From Calliopsis andreniformis (Eukaryota; Arthropoda; Insecta; Hymenoptera; Andrenidae), in assembly GCF_051401765.1 (NCBI RefSeq), contig NC_135066.1, forward strand, positions 20,811,001-20,875,000: a stretch of 64,000 nucleotides of DNA. Reading direction: 5' to 3'. This document shows positions 11,581 through 23,087 of this stretch, one piece after another (position 1 is the first letter of the stretch; each line of letters begins with the position of its first letter). The translations under genes and the position numbers were made by a program. Under the pieces are notes generated by a model, which was given only the letters and a program-made list of their open reading frames with translations, did no database searches and was not told the DNA's origin.

Positions 11581-13090
11581 ACTCACTTGTCACAGGACAG
11601 AAGATCGTTTATTTTGAACTACTGCACAATACATTTATATTAACAGAACGAAGCAGAATTGAATAGAAATACAAACCTTTAAATAGTAACAGGCTTCCAT
11701 TTCACTGATATTTCGATATAAGCGGTACAATTGATTCGCATTAACATGTACTATAATGCTATGCATAAAAAAATACAGCATTCCATTAAAAAAAATTAAC
11801 TTGACCTTAAAATCTCACCAATTTTTCAATGTACAAAAATAAATATTTATATCACATTATGCCTGTTTTAAGTTTAAAGGAAAACCAATAAAATATTTGT
11901 TGTCCCAGGGTCCGGTTTGTCCGATTCTATGTCGGCAATGTTGATAACCTGTCCGAATTTTTGCTGGACAAGACTATCTGTAAAAAGTTCCATTTAATTA
12001 CATTGCATCCGGCATTACAGGATGCTGTAAGAACGTTGGATAATGTATAGACAAACCTACTGTTATTAGGTAGCTATAGGAAGCAAACGAATCTGATATA
12101 AAATCAGGTAGCTGCTGGATGGATTAGCTTTCGTGAACGAACTCGAATAATCGAGGAACCTCTAGGTTGGAAACACTTCTTTTGGAAGTAAGGGCATATT
12201 GACAAATCTGATGTGAAATCAGAGAGTCGCGAGAAATGTTAGTAAGTCTCGTAAGCTGTTAATTATTAATTGATACAACTCGAGCGACTAAGCTGTATCG
12301 CAGGGGATCTGTCAACTTCGAATGGGATCGCTTAAGGTAATTGTGAGTTTAAAAAAAATTTAATCAAATTGCAACGAATGCTTTGATATATTCTAAAATC
12401 AGTCTTTACGTTACAAGTGTATATACAGTGTAGTGTTGTCGCGTAAAGTGTGTGATTCTAATGCTCGGTGTTAAAGCATTAGCGATGTGGGGTCTTACCT
12501 TATAAAGTTAAATTGTAGATTCGAAAGGGAATTGTAGCCTGTTCTAACTGAATAACAACCAACTCTGACCAAATAAGGCGACATTCTTTCATTCTCTGAC
12601 TTCATTTACAATTTTATCATTTGACATCAACTTTTTAAGAAAATAATCAGAGAAGATTGGATGTGAATATGAAACATGATATGAAACAGATCCTTATTTC
12701 CAAAATTGTATTTGACGTCTATCTAGGTCCATATCATTTCTACATATATGTATATTTATAACAACACTATATTTTTTATTTTCCTAGTTGAAAATAACAA
12801 AAACAAACATAAGTACAGTCGTCAACTTTCTCAACGCTCATGTGACCCTCATCTGAAGCAACTTTTGTATTTTATGCAAATTAATATTCTTCATAGCGTA
12901 AGTTTAGATAGTGATATAATTATGTTTATTACTAAGTCTATTGTAAAATACTATTTAGGTTGCTGAAAAAGATAACACTAATTAAAAGAGTTTACAAGAC
13001 TAACTAAAAGAATTAGTTATTTGAGGAGAGAAATATGGAATAAATTATTCCTTCGGTTAAGATAAATATTGTAAGAAATTTTCCTTTATC
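11581..13090. other. No recognised gene
   Basis: It contains two copies of a small imperfect palindrome of the form AATCTGATnTnAAATCAG (about 12090 and 12204), 115 bp apart, in a slightly GC-richer patch. No promoter, tRNA or coding function could be assigned. Confidence 0.35.
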
Positions 13091-13136
13091 ATGCAACATT
13101 ATGCTTAGAAAGAATGCAACATTATGCTTAGAAAGA
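13091..13136 (+). repeat. Perfect 23-bp tandem duplication
   Basis: A 23-bp unit beginning ATGCAACATTATGC occurs twice in a row (13091-13113 and 13114-13136) without mismatch. It looks like a recent slippage duplication. Confidence 0.9.
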
Positions 13137-13894
13137 AGTTGTAACCTGAAAACAAGAGGACCAGACAAAACTGTCAGTCGAAAAATATATTAAGTATTAG
13201 GTAGGTATAATATATGTAATTTGTGACTAAAGAAGAAGAACAGAAAAAGAATGTAAATTCAATTGTTCTCCATCACTTATAAACAATAGTACATTCTCTA
13301 AACATACATATATGGTACAGTACGAAATACATCTTGACGTTTCCATATCTCAAAGCTAATTGATGTTTTCCAAAAATAAGTTTCATTCAGGCAAAACAAC
13401 TAATAATCTAGGTCTGACAAATGGAAGAAGACATGGATGAAACAAAACATCCCAAGTTTAGTCTTCAGTTGGTATGATGAAGTCATAGTATCTTTACTGA
13501 CTTAACTTTTAATATTTGATGTGAAATAGATAACTTACGATGGTGAATAAATAACAAAATGAAACTGATAATAAAATGGTGACCATTCCTTATAGATACG
13601 ATTAATAATTCTTTATAATGAGCTGATATCGATATAATGAACGTAAGTATCGTACTGATACCATATATCATATATTACGTAATAATATTAGTTATAGTTG
13701 AGGGTAAGTATGAAGTACGGATTTCTGATTGAACAATACAAAGTGTAAAGGGCCCTTATTTCTCAAACAGATAAGAGAATTTGGAATGATTATTAGAATC
13801 CACTTTAACCAATTTTTATGACCTACAGGACAATAGCTGCTGGTATACGAGATGTGTTTAATTAAGAAACAATGAAACTGGTTCACTAAACATT
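13137..13894. other. AT-rich sequence, nothing recognised
   Basis: No gene recognised. The part next to 13895 could include the 3' end of the mariner relic, but no inverted terminal repeat could be picked out. Confidence 0.35.
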
Positions 13895-14220
13895 TATGTA
13901 CAACTTCCAAATCAACATTATCCTTTTTAAAATAGTTTCCTGGATACCACCACATCATCAGGGACGTTGTTTCTACACTTGAAAACAGTATTGAAAGTCT
14001 TCAATTAGTTTGGAATTAATCTATCATAATCGATTGAATGTTGTCTAGAGTTTCACGGTGATGACACTTGAGATGAATTGAAATTTTTGGAAACAATAAG
14101 ATACCACATGGATTTAGATAAGGAGAGTAAGGTTGCAGAGAAATCATAAGAATATCCTTGTTGGCCAAAAACTCATTTAATCTTGTCAAATTGAGCATCA
14201 AAATGTCAAGAACATAAATT
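13895..14220 (-). pseudogene. Mariner transposase relic, C-terminal part
   Basis: On the minus strand, 14201 to about 14016 encodes a stretch with NEFLANKDI, then PYSPYLNPC, LLFPKISIHLK and LDNIQ. This matches the C-terminal catalytic region of mariner (DD34D) transposases, where the usual text is PYSPDLAPCDFFLFPKLK. After a stop near 14016 the frame continues and ends in GNYFKKDNVDL (about 13958-13902), like the mariner C-terminal GxYFExDN motif. The residue in the position of the third catalytic aspartate is glycine (PCG in place of PCD), and there is at least one stop. The N-terminal half is not recognisable. A dead fragment. Confidence 0.82.
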
Positions 14221-15699
14221 TCTTAATTCTAAATTCCAAAACAAGGAAACCATATTCTTTAGAACAGACACGGGCAACACTGAACTGTTACAAACGTGAT
14301 ATGTAAATCAATATTTAAGGTAAAATAAGCATTATATTTCAAATAGTGTAGCGTTTCTGCAATATTATCAGTCCTGAAGAAAGAAGTTTAATTTCATTAT
14401 TTTTTAGATATGCCTCGTACAATATTTTCTAAGACACCTATTCCCAAATTCAATTGTTTATCCATCGTATTACCGTCGTGTTCATCGTTAAAAACATTTG
14501 TCTCGAAAAGATAAACAATCTGAAATCATGTGTTGCAACTATCATCGTAAACAAATGGCCATTGGCTGGTACATGCAAACCTGATGCTGTATCGAACGAT
14601 GTGGTTTGTTAAACGCGTACTACAGATTATTGGAAATAAGCGGAGAGTGACTGCAACAATCGGATTACTCCAAATGTCACTGACCGCTGCGTTACTCCCC
14701 ATTCGTCATTCTTGATTCCATTGGACAACTTTTATTTCATGGTCCTCCGTTCATCCATTGCTCTTCGTTATCGCTTTCACACGTAGACTGATTTGATCTA
14801 ACGCAGACTAGAAAACTTGATCCTTGATGACGGTTGTGGATGGAAGCAATGAAAGTCGACTCGGAAAAAGTGAAAGAGAAAAATTTATCGATAGCTTCGT
14901 TGATAGCTTAATTTGTTGGAGCAGTCGTGGAACAGTGATTCGATCGGACGATTTCTTTTCTTGTAGTAGTAGACGCGTCAGAAGTTGAGTCTACGAACCT
15001 ACAGGGACACTCCTAACGATAGTCTGTTCCTAAAATGAATTATCTCACTGTCTACAAGCTTCGTGTGGCCATTTTATATCGTAAAAGACGTCAATTCCCT
15101 TTTCCTTCGGGAAAAATCGATCAATCAGATTTCATATGGTTCTTGAGAGATGTGATATGAACTTTGATCATAAATGGCGTGATGAAGATGAACCGTAGTA
15201 GGCTTCGTAACAATGACATTTCAGATAGTCATTTTGTTCTAATTTTTAAAAATACAATAATTAATTTTGTCAATTCCGATATATACAATGTCTAAAATGC
15301 ATTACTCTACTATGCAATTCATGACCTGTACTCTTGTCATCATAAGATCCAAAAATATCATGACCACTTTAACCTTTAAATAGTGACCACCGTTTTAGTA
15401 TCATTGGTGGTGACTTAACATCAAATTAATTCCGTATCGCTAGTAGTAACGTGATGTCAATTTGACGTAGCTTTAAATGTAGGTATAGTAGTGCAACGCA
15501 TAATTGCAACCAAATCGTATCAGCTATCTGCATTCGCAACATCCCACCTACCCCAGGGCCTGGCTGACTCCTGGAGAGCTATCCCAGCAAGAGCCCCGAA
15601 ATCGAGGAACAATAGAGCCATAAAACCTAAAAATCAGACTAGACCTTAGCAGTCCAAAATATGCAATTTTACATTTCTTAACATATATCGACGCAAGCG
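14221..15699. other. No recognised gene
   Basis: Mostly AT-rich. A locally GC-rich patch at about 15541-15620 (CCTACCCCAGGGCCTGG) stands out but has no open frame of note. Confidence 0.35.
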
Positions 15700-16130
15700 A
15701 CACCAATCGATTTCTTATATTTTTCCGATGAAAATGATACGAAACACGACACAGTTTAAATGATTTATAAGGAAACTATGGATAAAAAACGATTTGCACA
15801 ATTTTAGTATAACTTCATTAAAAATAATCTAATTTGCATAGAATTTGGTATCATTTTAATCAGCAGAACGGAAGAAATTTATTTGTATCACTCTTGTAAT
15901 GAAAATACACAAAATAACAAAGCTGATATTTTAAAATTATAAACATTCGATTGCCAGACCATAAATCGACGCGATGTGCGCTCGACGCTAACTGTTATTA
16001 GCGAAAATGTTCATTTATACTTATTGAAAATCTCTAATTTTGGTTCAATTTGTTTAATATGGAACGACTGAATTCCTTATATTCTGCCAATAAAAATGAT
16101 ACTAAACACGTACATAATTTGGGTGAAGTT
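15700..16130. repeat. Three diverged copies of a short repeat, one inverted
   Basis: TTCTTATATTTTTCCGATG leading to AAATGATACGAAACACG (about 15711-15748) resembles CCTTATATTCTGCC leading to AAATGATACTAAACACG (about 16075-16110). An inverted version (GGTATCATTTTAATC then GCAGAACGGAAG) lies at about 15847-15880. This suggests an old interspersed repeat with direct and inverted copies. No protein or RNA function recognised. Confidence 0.45.
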
Positions 16131-16229
16131 GAGCGTTACGGATTATACCGCGAATTAAAAATCCAAAATTTTTACTAAAAAGTTTTGAAAATTCTTACAA
16201 ATGCATAGTTCGTATTCTCCTAACAACTC

Positions 16230-16600
16230 TAAATACAGACACGACTATGTTTGCGTCAGTTATGCAATCAGAACTGCCCTCGTGCAGTTTAGTGCTAAAG
16301 ATGGTTTACAAATCATTTCTCATTAATAATTACTATTTACCATATGCAAACAATTACAATTTCGCTAATAAACATTATTCACTAGTAAACATAGTTAATT
16401 AGACGAGTTTACAGGAAGATACGATAGCCGAATGTGAAGTAGTAGTAACTCACAAGCTGTAGATCCCCAAGGTTCGAATCTCACGATAGCTTTTTATTTT
16501 TTATTAATTTCTTTTTAATTAATTTTCATATAACTTTCCATAAATTAGAATTGTTTTGCAACAGAAGCAATCCTGTTTAGAAAATGGTTATAGTTGTCTT
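16230..16600 (+). mobile_element. Relic copy of the tRNA-like-carrying TIR element
   Basis: This stretch aligns by eye, in the opposite orientation, with about 50880-51190. Shared landmarks in order are a GGTTTACAAATCATTTCTCAT stretch, CAAACAATTA, TTCGCTAATAAACATTA, GTTTACAGGAAG, a tRNA-like block, TTTTCATATAACTTTCC, and ATTAGAATTGTTTTG. Only one inverted arm is recognisable, so this copy is truncated relative to 50693-51278. The surrounding DNA shows no coding signal. Confidence 0.65.
16422..16490 (+). other. tRNA-like Pol III promoter module
   Basis: A box-B match, GGTTCGAATCTC at 16471-16482, lies about 45 bp downstream of an A-box-like AGCCGAATGTGAAGTAG (about 16426). A T-rich run follows, which could stop Pol III. 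The folding of a complete cloverleaf is not convincing, so this is a tRNA-derived relic rather than a tRNA gene. It corresponds to the minus-strand module at 50988-51060. Confidence 0.5.
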
Positions 16601-16624
16601 GAATTTTAAAGACAAATTTATTGT

Positions 16625-16749
16625 TACAATCCACCCTCCTATAATGCGATTAATTCGTACCGCGTTATAAGAATATTGCGTTATTGGAGGGCCGTCGTAA
16701 TTTTTGCTCCACAATATTTGGAAACCGTGATATAGGAGGGTTTACTGTA
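16625..16749. mobile_element. 125-bp MITE with TA ends
   Basis: The left end TACAATCCACCCTCCTATAA and the right end (inwards TACAGTAAACCCTCCTATAT) are inverted repeats with few mismatches, both bounded by TA. The interior contains GCGTTATAAG and GCGTTATTGGAGGG. Length and TA ends fit a pogo/mariner-type MITE. Confidence 0.68.
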
Positions 16750-17770
16750 TTATAAAAGCGATTTTCGATAGTCGGCTCTGGAATGTGCCGTTCCAGAAAC
16801 TCGCGTTCAAAGTTGCAGTTATCGAATACGTAGGCACCGCTTCTACGAATTTTTCTCTTTATAAATAAAAATTCAATTTTCCATACCGTATATATTTATT
16901 TTAATATTTCAAGAACAAAATGAAATTTTAATAATCTAACTCTGATAAGCCCGATCATCCACAGTATGTACCACGTGTTTGCAACGCCATCGTTTGATCT
17001 GAATGTTCCGTAATCACGGCAAACGCGAACTGTCACCCGCCTAACTAAATTTAGATCAATAATTAAAATAAAATCACTTCTGATGGCTTTCGTATGAATG
17101 AGCATATAAAAAATCTTCCAGAAAGTTGGAAGTGTTCGTTCGGATATTTGGACTGTATCTCTTGATTTTTCTGGAGTCAGTTCCTTCCTCATTCTCGTGT
17201 TGTCCGAAACGCGAAGACCGGCGTGTCCATCAAAAACCAAAAAATTGGTATTGATTCGTTGTTGACCTGAGGAAGATTGTAACGAAGGTGGAGAAGGTCA
17301 CATTGTACAGTGGTAGGGGAAACTTCCTGTTCACCTTCGTAATGATGCTGAAAAATTTCTCCCTTAGGTCGAAGATCGCGGAGAGTCTGAGGAGGAAGAA
17401 ACGGTATTCGAGACTAGCGCCTACAGTTTCACACGAGTGTTTCTCAGACGTCCAGGGTACGGCCATATTGCTACGTTGGTAGAAAAAATCTGTAGTCGAA
17501 CCGAGGGTTGCCTTGCTTACTGTATCGACTGCAAGACAATATGACTCTTTAATTGCTATGAGGAGTAGACCTAGTCTGCTGGACGAAAATACGAAATTAT
17601 TTTACGCTGAAAATTGCCAGATGTGGAATTTCTAAGCGGTAACAGTTCTCAATGGAAATATTCTCACATCTGGCAATAATAAAATAAACTGACTACTTCG
17701 TCGAACAGAACAACACATAACTAGCTTAATTTTCTTCAACAACCTACTGTTTATTGTTTTATTGTTTACA
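16750..17770. other. No recognised gene
   Basis: Frames at 16896-17240 (114 codons, minus), 17230-17466 (minus) and 17288-17482 (plus) overlap each other and show no domain. A moderately GC-rich patch at 17265-17480 contains ACCTGAGGAAGATTG, a phrase often seen in invertebrate retroelement tails, but nothing more can be claimed. Confidence 0.35.
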
Positions 17771-17793
17771 CCATAATCGAAGATTCTACTGTA
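17771..17793 (-). repeat. Pogo/mariner-like end, CAGTAGAA family
   Basis: On the minus strand it reads TACAGTAGAATCTTCGATTA, matching the family end at 11580 and 62564. A possible opposite end, CTGTAGTCGAACCGAGGG at about 17489, is too weak to define the element. Confidence 0.45.
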
Positions 17794-19534
17794 ATGGAAT
17801 TACATATATGTATGTGCCTGACATACATGATTTGAATGTGTAAGTCGTTTCAGGTATGAAAAAAATATATTGTATGCATTTTATATAATATTGTAAAGAC
17901 GAGATCTGTGGAAGCTGGGTGAGGGTGGAGATGAAGAAAAACACTCACACGCGTACACATATGTATGATTGCGCGGATAGCATGACCCCAAGAGGCACGC
18001 CTCACAACAAAGTCGCTTCTAACTGGGCAACATAAAAAGTGCAACATAAACAATTTCGGAGGGGACCATGACACTCATTGATGAGAAATCGCGAGGTGCA
18101 TCTCATAGTCCACGAAGTCAGTTAAGCAGAATTTTCTTAACATTTTAAAGAAAATAACTTTCATTTCTAGCAACAGTTAATAGTTATCATTATTTAGGTT
18201 TTCTTATAGTTTATATAACTTTCATCTTAATAATTTGTGCAAAGTCTAGATTCTTATAATTATTGTATTAGTTTTATTATTTTTAATTTTAATTTTTGTT
18301 ACTCGTGGTAATTATTAGTTAAAATGTGTGAGTGACTTTTAAAGAACTGTTCAGTACGAAAGTCGATATTTATAATATAGGTTCGAGATGAGTCAATCAG
18401 TGAGAGTACAGCTTCAAAAAATTACTTTAATTACGCAAATTGTAAAAGCAAGAGCTGCGGTCACAGAGTTTGTTCAACTTTTATGATGAATGGTATTCCG
18501 CTGACCGACAACCTCGTCGACCCCAAATTAGGTTTAAATTGGTGATAATTAAGTAGATTTACAACCAAGACCGATAATCGTGTAATTAATTTATATGTGA
18601 CTTGTTTGTTTTCGTGAAAATTAGAAGTAATGTGACATCCATTACGCAACCGTCCTAATGCGTTCCATACTGTCTGTAGAGATAGGATCAAGTTTACTAT
18701 CTATTTACGAATCCAAGTTAAATTAAGTATGAAAGTTTCATTTCATAGGTTTTGAATATTACTCACGATCAGGAATAATATTTCCATGAGATTACTTGTA
18801 ATGTATCCCATTTATACAAGCTAGTTTCAAACCCTAGAATGAGTACCTGCGAACTTTAGAAACATATTCATGGGTACCTCAATGTTGGAGAGAATACCTA
18901 CGGAAAGAACATTATAAGTAATACTCGAATCTTGAAATCAAAATTATATAACAAATACTTGAACTTAAGAAAAAACAGAACTCCGGTATTACAATTCAAA
19001 CTCGTGATACTCATACCTACGAACTGGTGAATTGTTTCGAATTTTCATACATTTAAAACTTTTAATTTTCGCCTATTCTAAATACAACTTTTCAATTACT
19101 CATATTTTCGAATGTTGCGTTATTTAACATTAACATTACAATAGGTACTAACAAGCAACGACACGCACAATTCTGCATAAATCTATACATAAAGGTATAG
19201 ATCGCAGACACTCTAACTACATTGGTTTTGGCTAATGAGAACCCGCAAGTTTAGACTGTCGATGTATACCGCTTCTTGCTTTGACAAAAATGTAGCGTAT
19301 ACATTCTCGAGGTTTCAAAAGAACGCACACACATACACACACGGCGTCGATCTTCGACGACGATTCCAAGGAAAGGGCGGGTGAAGATAATTATACAATT
19401 TTGAATTAAGGACGGCAAAAGCTTGGAATATGCCTGATCATGAATTTTTTAAATGCAAAGCACTATCGTGACACATCCTAGCCAATGTAGCGCCAAAAGA
19501 GGAGAAATCTAAAAATTTTCCTGTTCGAAACGTA
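17794..19534. other. No recognised gene
   Basis: AT-rich with a short CA-rich microsatellite (ACACACACATACACACAC, about 19325-19343). No coding or RNA feature recognised. Confidence 0.4.
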
Positions 19535-20220
19535 ACAGTCGCCATGTCCTTTTCTTGTCGCTTGACATGATTTAAAAAACAAATAATCGATCGACTATCC
19601 TGAAATTTTTACTGTATGTTAAAAATGTAGCTGTTCTTGTCTTACCAAGAAAAAAGCAATTATTTGTTTTGTGTTATTTGGTTATATTAAGAAAAATATT
19701 TTTACCCGCTTTGCAACCCTTAACCCCGTCATTAATCATGATTCTATCCATGTAACCCTTTATGAACCTCTCAACTTTTTCATGGAAAAAGTTACAGTAA
19801 ATGTTTTTTCCGACTTTTCAAAAACACGATTGCGAAGTTCTATATCAAAAATAAGAATTTTCACATAATTTCCAACATTGTTAAAATAATTTTCTAGCAT
19901 ATAAAGCTTTATTTAAGAAGATCAATTGCTCTCAATTAAAATAAAACTTGAAGCACGTAAATACGCTAAACAGTTCTCGAAATAAGAATTTCCAAGTATA
20001 ACTCATTCTACACGAAGACGGATAAAAGTCATTACATTCAGAGTTTTTGTCTCTTTTTAAATAAATATTCCAGTTTCGACTAAATCTCAGACATCGGAGG
20101 AAAAACTTGGTCGATTTAGCGTAGAACGAACATTGGATAAATGGACTTAAATAGTCGAGTATTTTGTTATACATTAATAATTACATAAAATGGAATATCA
20201 ATAAGTTAATACATATTTAT
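19535..20220 (+). repeat. Dispersed repeat C, copy 1, body
   Basis: This stretch matches 39137-39770 in the same orientation with moderate divergence. Shared phrases include GCCATGTCCT, CCTGAAATTTTTACT, CCGCTTTGCAACCCTTAA, TTGTTAAAATAATTTTC and ATTTCCAAGTATAAC, in the same order and spacing. Both copies lead directly into a CCGTGTATTTCA minisatellite. Short frames inside (19671-19868, 19932-20174) are not conserved as protein, so the element looks non-coding. Confidence 0.75.
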
Positions 20221-20222
20221 TA

Positions 20223-20490
20223 ATGAATATTGCTATGTACGTGTATCCATGTATTTTGAATTTCGATACACGATACATAGTACAGCGTTCGCATAACCGT
20301 ATATTTTGGGGTTCGTATTGTATTTCAGAATCCATATACCCGTGCATTTCAGGATCCGTGTATCTCTGCGTAGATTCAGATCCAACTATCCATGTAGTAC
20401 AGTCTATGTATTTCGATACACGTGTACTCCTCTACTAAATACTACACGGATTCAAAAACGGATATTTCAATTTCATGTGTACTATCTCTA
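20223..20490 (+). repeat. CCGTGTA minisatellite module, copy 1
   Basis: Degenerate repeats of about 18-24 bp built on TTTCAGGATCCGTGTATC and TTTCGATACACG fill this region. It ends with ACTACACGGATTCAAAAACG then GGATATTTCAATTTCATGTG, a closing block also found at about 52095-52130. Further copies lie at 38740-38905 (minus), 39770-39830 and 51810-52163. The 71-codon frame across it is a by-product of the repeat. Confidence 0.75.
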
Positions 20491-20639
20491 TCTTTAATTT
20501 CTACCAAAAAGAATAACAGGTACAAGTTATTGTTACTTTATAATGAATAACTTCCTCGTTGCGGTTTCAATATGTTGGACTATACTACATTATTCAATTA
20601 CATAACGTGAAGCAAGCTCTAATCGAACTGAAATTGAAC

Positions 20640-20835
20640 TTTTGGGTAAGTAGATGTGGAAAGGGCGAGGAGACTCTGTAAAATGGCCTCGTCGATCACT
20701 TGACTTAAATCTTTGAAATTTCTTATTGTGGGGTCCCTTAAAGACGTTAATCTACTTCATTTGGACCCAGCTATCGTCGGCCGAAGGTTTGAAGATAGCA
20801 ACAAGAAACAAACATAATTTAGTAGAGCATAATAT
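20640..20835 (+). pseudogene. Tc1-like transposase scrap
   Basis: In the frame of 20653 the translation contains WKGRGDSVKWPRRSLDLNL, a stop, then NFLLWGPLKTLIYF. This matches the C-terminal catalytic block of Tc1/mariner-superfamily transposases with the RWIGRGG..WPPRSPDLTPLDFFLWG signature. The third catalytic aspartate position falls exactly where the stop and following asparagine lie, so it is destroyed. Nothing N-terminal is recognisable. It lies 150 bp after the minisatellite. Confidence 0.75.
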
Positions 20836-22085
20836 TTTTAATAAGGTACTAGTGTTCAAGTTTATTTGGAAGTACTGTCTTTATTTACCAAATTACTCAT
20901 GGAAGGTTCAACTCTATCTCGTTTAAGTTCTATTTTAGTTGAAAATATTGTTTTTATTTACCAAAACATTTTTAGGAGGTTTGAATTTATCTATTAACTT
21001 GGTTCCAACTTTAATTGCATAATTATATCTATCATATGGCTAATAATAAACATGATTTCGCTCTGGCTTGTTCAATTCGTAAATTTCACGGTTTTGTTTT
21101 AATCAAATATTTTGGGAAAATATTAGTATAAAGCACACAAACTTTGCACTTCGTACAAACGTATTATCCTTCGAAAGAGACTCTTTGAGAGAACCATCTG
21201 CTATGATCGTTTTACTACATTTGTTAATAACTTTTTTGCGAGTCTCTTCGGCTAACTGCTTCTGTCTCAAGCTGTAAAGTTTTATAGATACTAAAATGAG
21301 ACGTGAGTTACGATCAAGTAAAATTAATGGGCCCCTTTATTATCATTGCGACCTTGAGACGATTTTGGGTGGAACGCTAGTAGAATTAGTAACATCTATT
21401 GGCATCTATTTTGGCAAGCAAGGGACAATGAAAATTCGATTAATTGTAGATTAATACAATTTCATCACTTGTTCTTGTGGATTATATTTGTATTCAATAA
21501 TACTGCTTCTAAATTAATTCCCAACTTTGGCTGACCTTTGAGTTCAACTATCCTTCAGTGTTCGTCAAAGCCCATAAAGTAAAGTACGCTATATTAAGTT
21601 AATCAAACTAGCCTCGAGTCAGCTTCAATTACTTGTGCAAAAAAAAATCTTTATTTGCATTTACTTGTCGAGAGTCTACTCTGTATCTTTGCTCATAAAA
21701 GAAGTTACAATTGGCCTATTTGGACTACTTCACTGTCTTGGCGAAAATAACATTTTACAGAGCATCGTAAGAAATTCAAGCTCCTGAAAATAAACATAAA
21801 TCATTAGACGATGCATTAACAGATGCAAAATATTATTTCATCGATACAGTTGTGATATTTGACAATTCTGAAATTTCTCAAACTAGAACTCGAACTTTTA
21901 CCATCCTAAATTCATTTATCTACAATCTTAAGTAACTACAACTAAATTTACATTCTTATCAAGTAAGTAGACTAAATTGAACTGTTCTACGAACTGCAAT
22001 CTGTTCAGCGCATGTAACAGCTACAAGGCTTTGTGTAGAGAATCCAGACGGAAATGTGCATTCTCCCAATTGCTGCTTGTTTTTA
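20836..22085. other. No recognised gene
   Basis: A phrase TTTATTTACCAAA followed by GGAGGTTT- or GGAAGGTT-like sequence is repeated about 74 bp apart (20879 and 20953). This is possibly the tail of the transposase relic. The rest is AT-rich with nothing recognised. Confidence 0.35.
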
Positions 22086-22870
22086 TACAGGGTGGGCAGA
22101 AGACCGTAGTACAACCGGCCAGGGAGTAATTCTACGTAAAAAAATACAGAAAAAATGTGGTATACAATTTTTTTATCCAAGACTTCGTTTTCGAGGAAAT
22201 TGAATTTGAAGTTTGCTCAACTACGCAATGCGACTTACTTGTCGTGAATTCTATTACTACTTGTCTCTGTCCGTGTTAATCTTAACAAACATTGATAATG
22301 ACAGGATACTGTATAAAATACCCAGATAGTTCGATTTAGAGTTTTTATATGATACGTTGTCTTCAGTGTTAGAAGATGTACCTCTAGATATCAGAACTAG
22401 AATTATTTTTCAACATGACAGTGCCGCGCGACATTTCACGAGACCAGTTTTAAATTTCTTAAATGAAAAGTACTCGTGCTGGATAGGTCGTGGCGATAAG
22501 ATACACCGGTCTCTAAGGTCTTCGAACCTCACAGCCCTGGACTTTTCGAAGGACGTGTCGAAGAAGAAGTGTACAAAAGAAATATTCACAACATTGTACA
22601 GCTAAAATAAAAAATTCTTCAAGTGTTTGAAAAAGTAAAGAATAATAATACCTTACAATCTGTTCAGTTATCTTTAATTCGTCAAGCGCAGTTATATATA
22701 CAGTAATGAAAAGGGCATTTCCAATAGTACTTGTAAAGTAATAAACTTCAAATTCGATTGTCTAAAACAAAGTTTCGGATGAAGAAACCGAATACCAACT
22801 TTTTTCTTATTTTTTTTTACGTAGAATCACCCCTTGGTCGGTTGTAACACAATTTTTCACCCACCCTGTA
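22086..22870 (+). mobile_element. DD41D-like Tc1/mariner element, internally deleted
   Basis: The left end reads TACAGGGTGGGCAGAAG and the right end, inwards, TACAGGGTGGGTGAAAAAT. Both then share ACAACCGGCCAGGG-like and GATTCTACGTAAAAAAA blocks and a further AATTGAATTTGAAGTTT, giving inverted repeats of about 130 bp bounded by TA. It encloses a transposase fragment at 22357-22605. Palindromic derivatives with related ends occur at 23088-23755 and 42280-42717. Confidence 0.82.
22357..22605 (+). pseudogene. DD41D-like transposase fragment
   Basis: The open frame carries LEDVPLDIRTRIIFQHDSAA, then HFTRPVLNFLNEKY, WIGRGDKIH and LTALDF. This is the stretch from the second to the third catalytic aspartate of Tc1/mariner-superfamily transposases (canonical HDGAPAHF ... 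WIGRGG ... LTPLDFFLWG). About 40 residues separate the two aspartates. Relatives read from memory of the family have 41, which points to the DD41D (rosa-like) group. Both aspartates are retained, but the usual WPPRSPD is altered, FFLWG is lost and the N-terminal half is absent. It is therefore inactive. The methionine start is fortuitous. Confidence 0.78.
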
Positions 22871-23087
22871 TTTGGGTTCAAGTCATCGGCAAACGACACA
22901 AGTCACACATGATCTTTTTAATATTTCAGATATTTTCACTTTCCGACTCGGAAGAATCTTCGGTGAGATTCCCAAAGATTTTTATGTAACTTTCGGAGAT
23001 GAATCTAAAGATCAAACGATGACATTCTGTGAAATATCTTAACCAAAACGTATTTTTTATAAACAATTAAATTAAAATAAGTTTATG
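22871..23087. repeat. Sequence shared with 42.3-42.5 kb
   Basis: GATATTTTCACTTTCC and ATGAATCTAAAGATCAAACG followed by ATGACATTCTGTGAAATA have close counterparts at about 42308-42420. The similarity continues into the palindromic element that follows, so the repeated unit is larger than the palindrome alone. Confidence 0.55.

Noticed and set aside
16422..16490. A genuine tRNA gene
   Set aside because: Box B is good, but the acceptor and anticodon stems do not pair as a cloverleaf, and the same module recurs inside an inverted-repeat element.
17268..17310. Retroelement-tail phrase CCTGAGGAAG ... GAGAAGG
   Set aside because: Only a short resemblance, with both core words altered.
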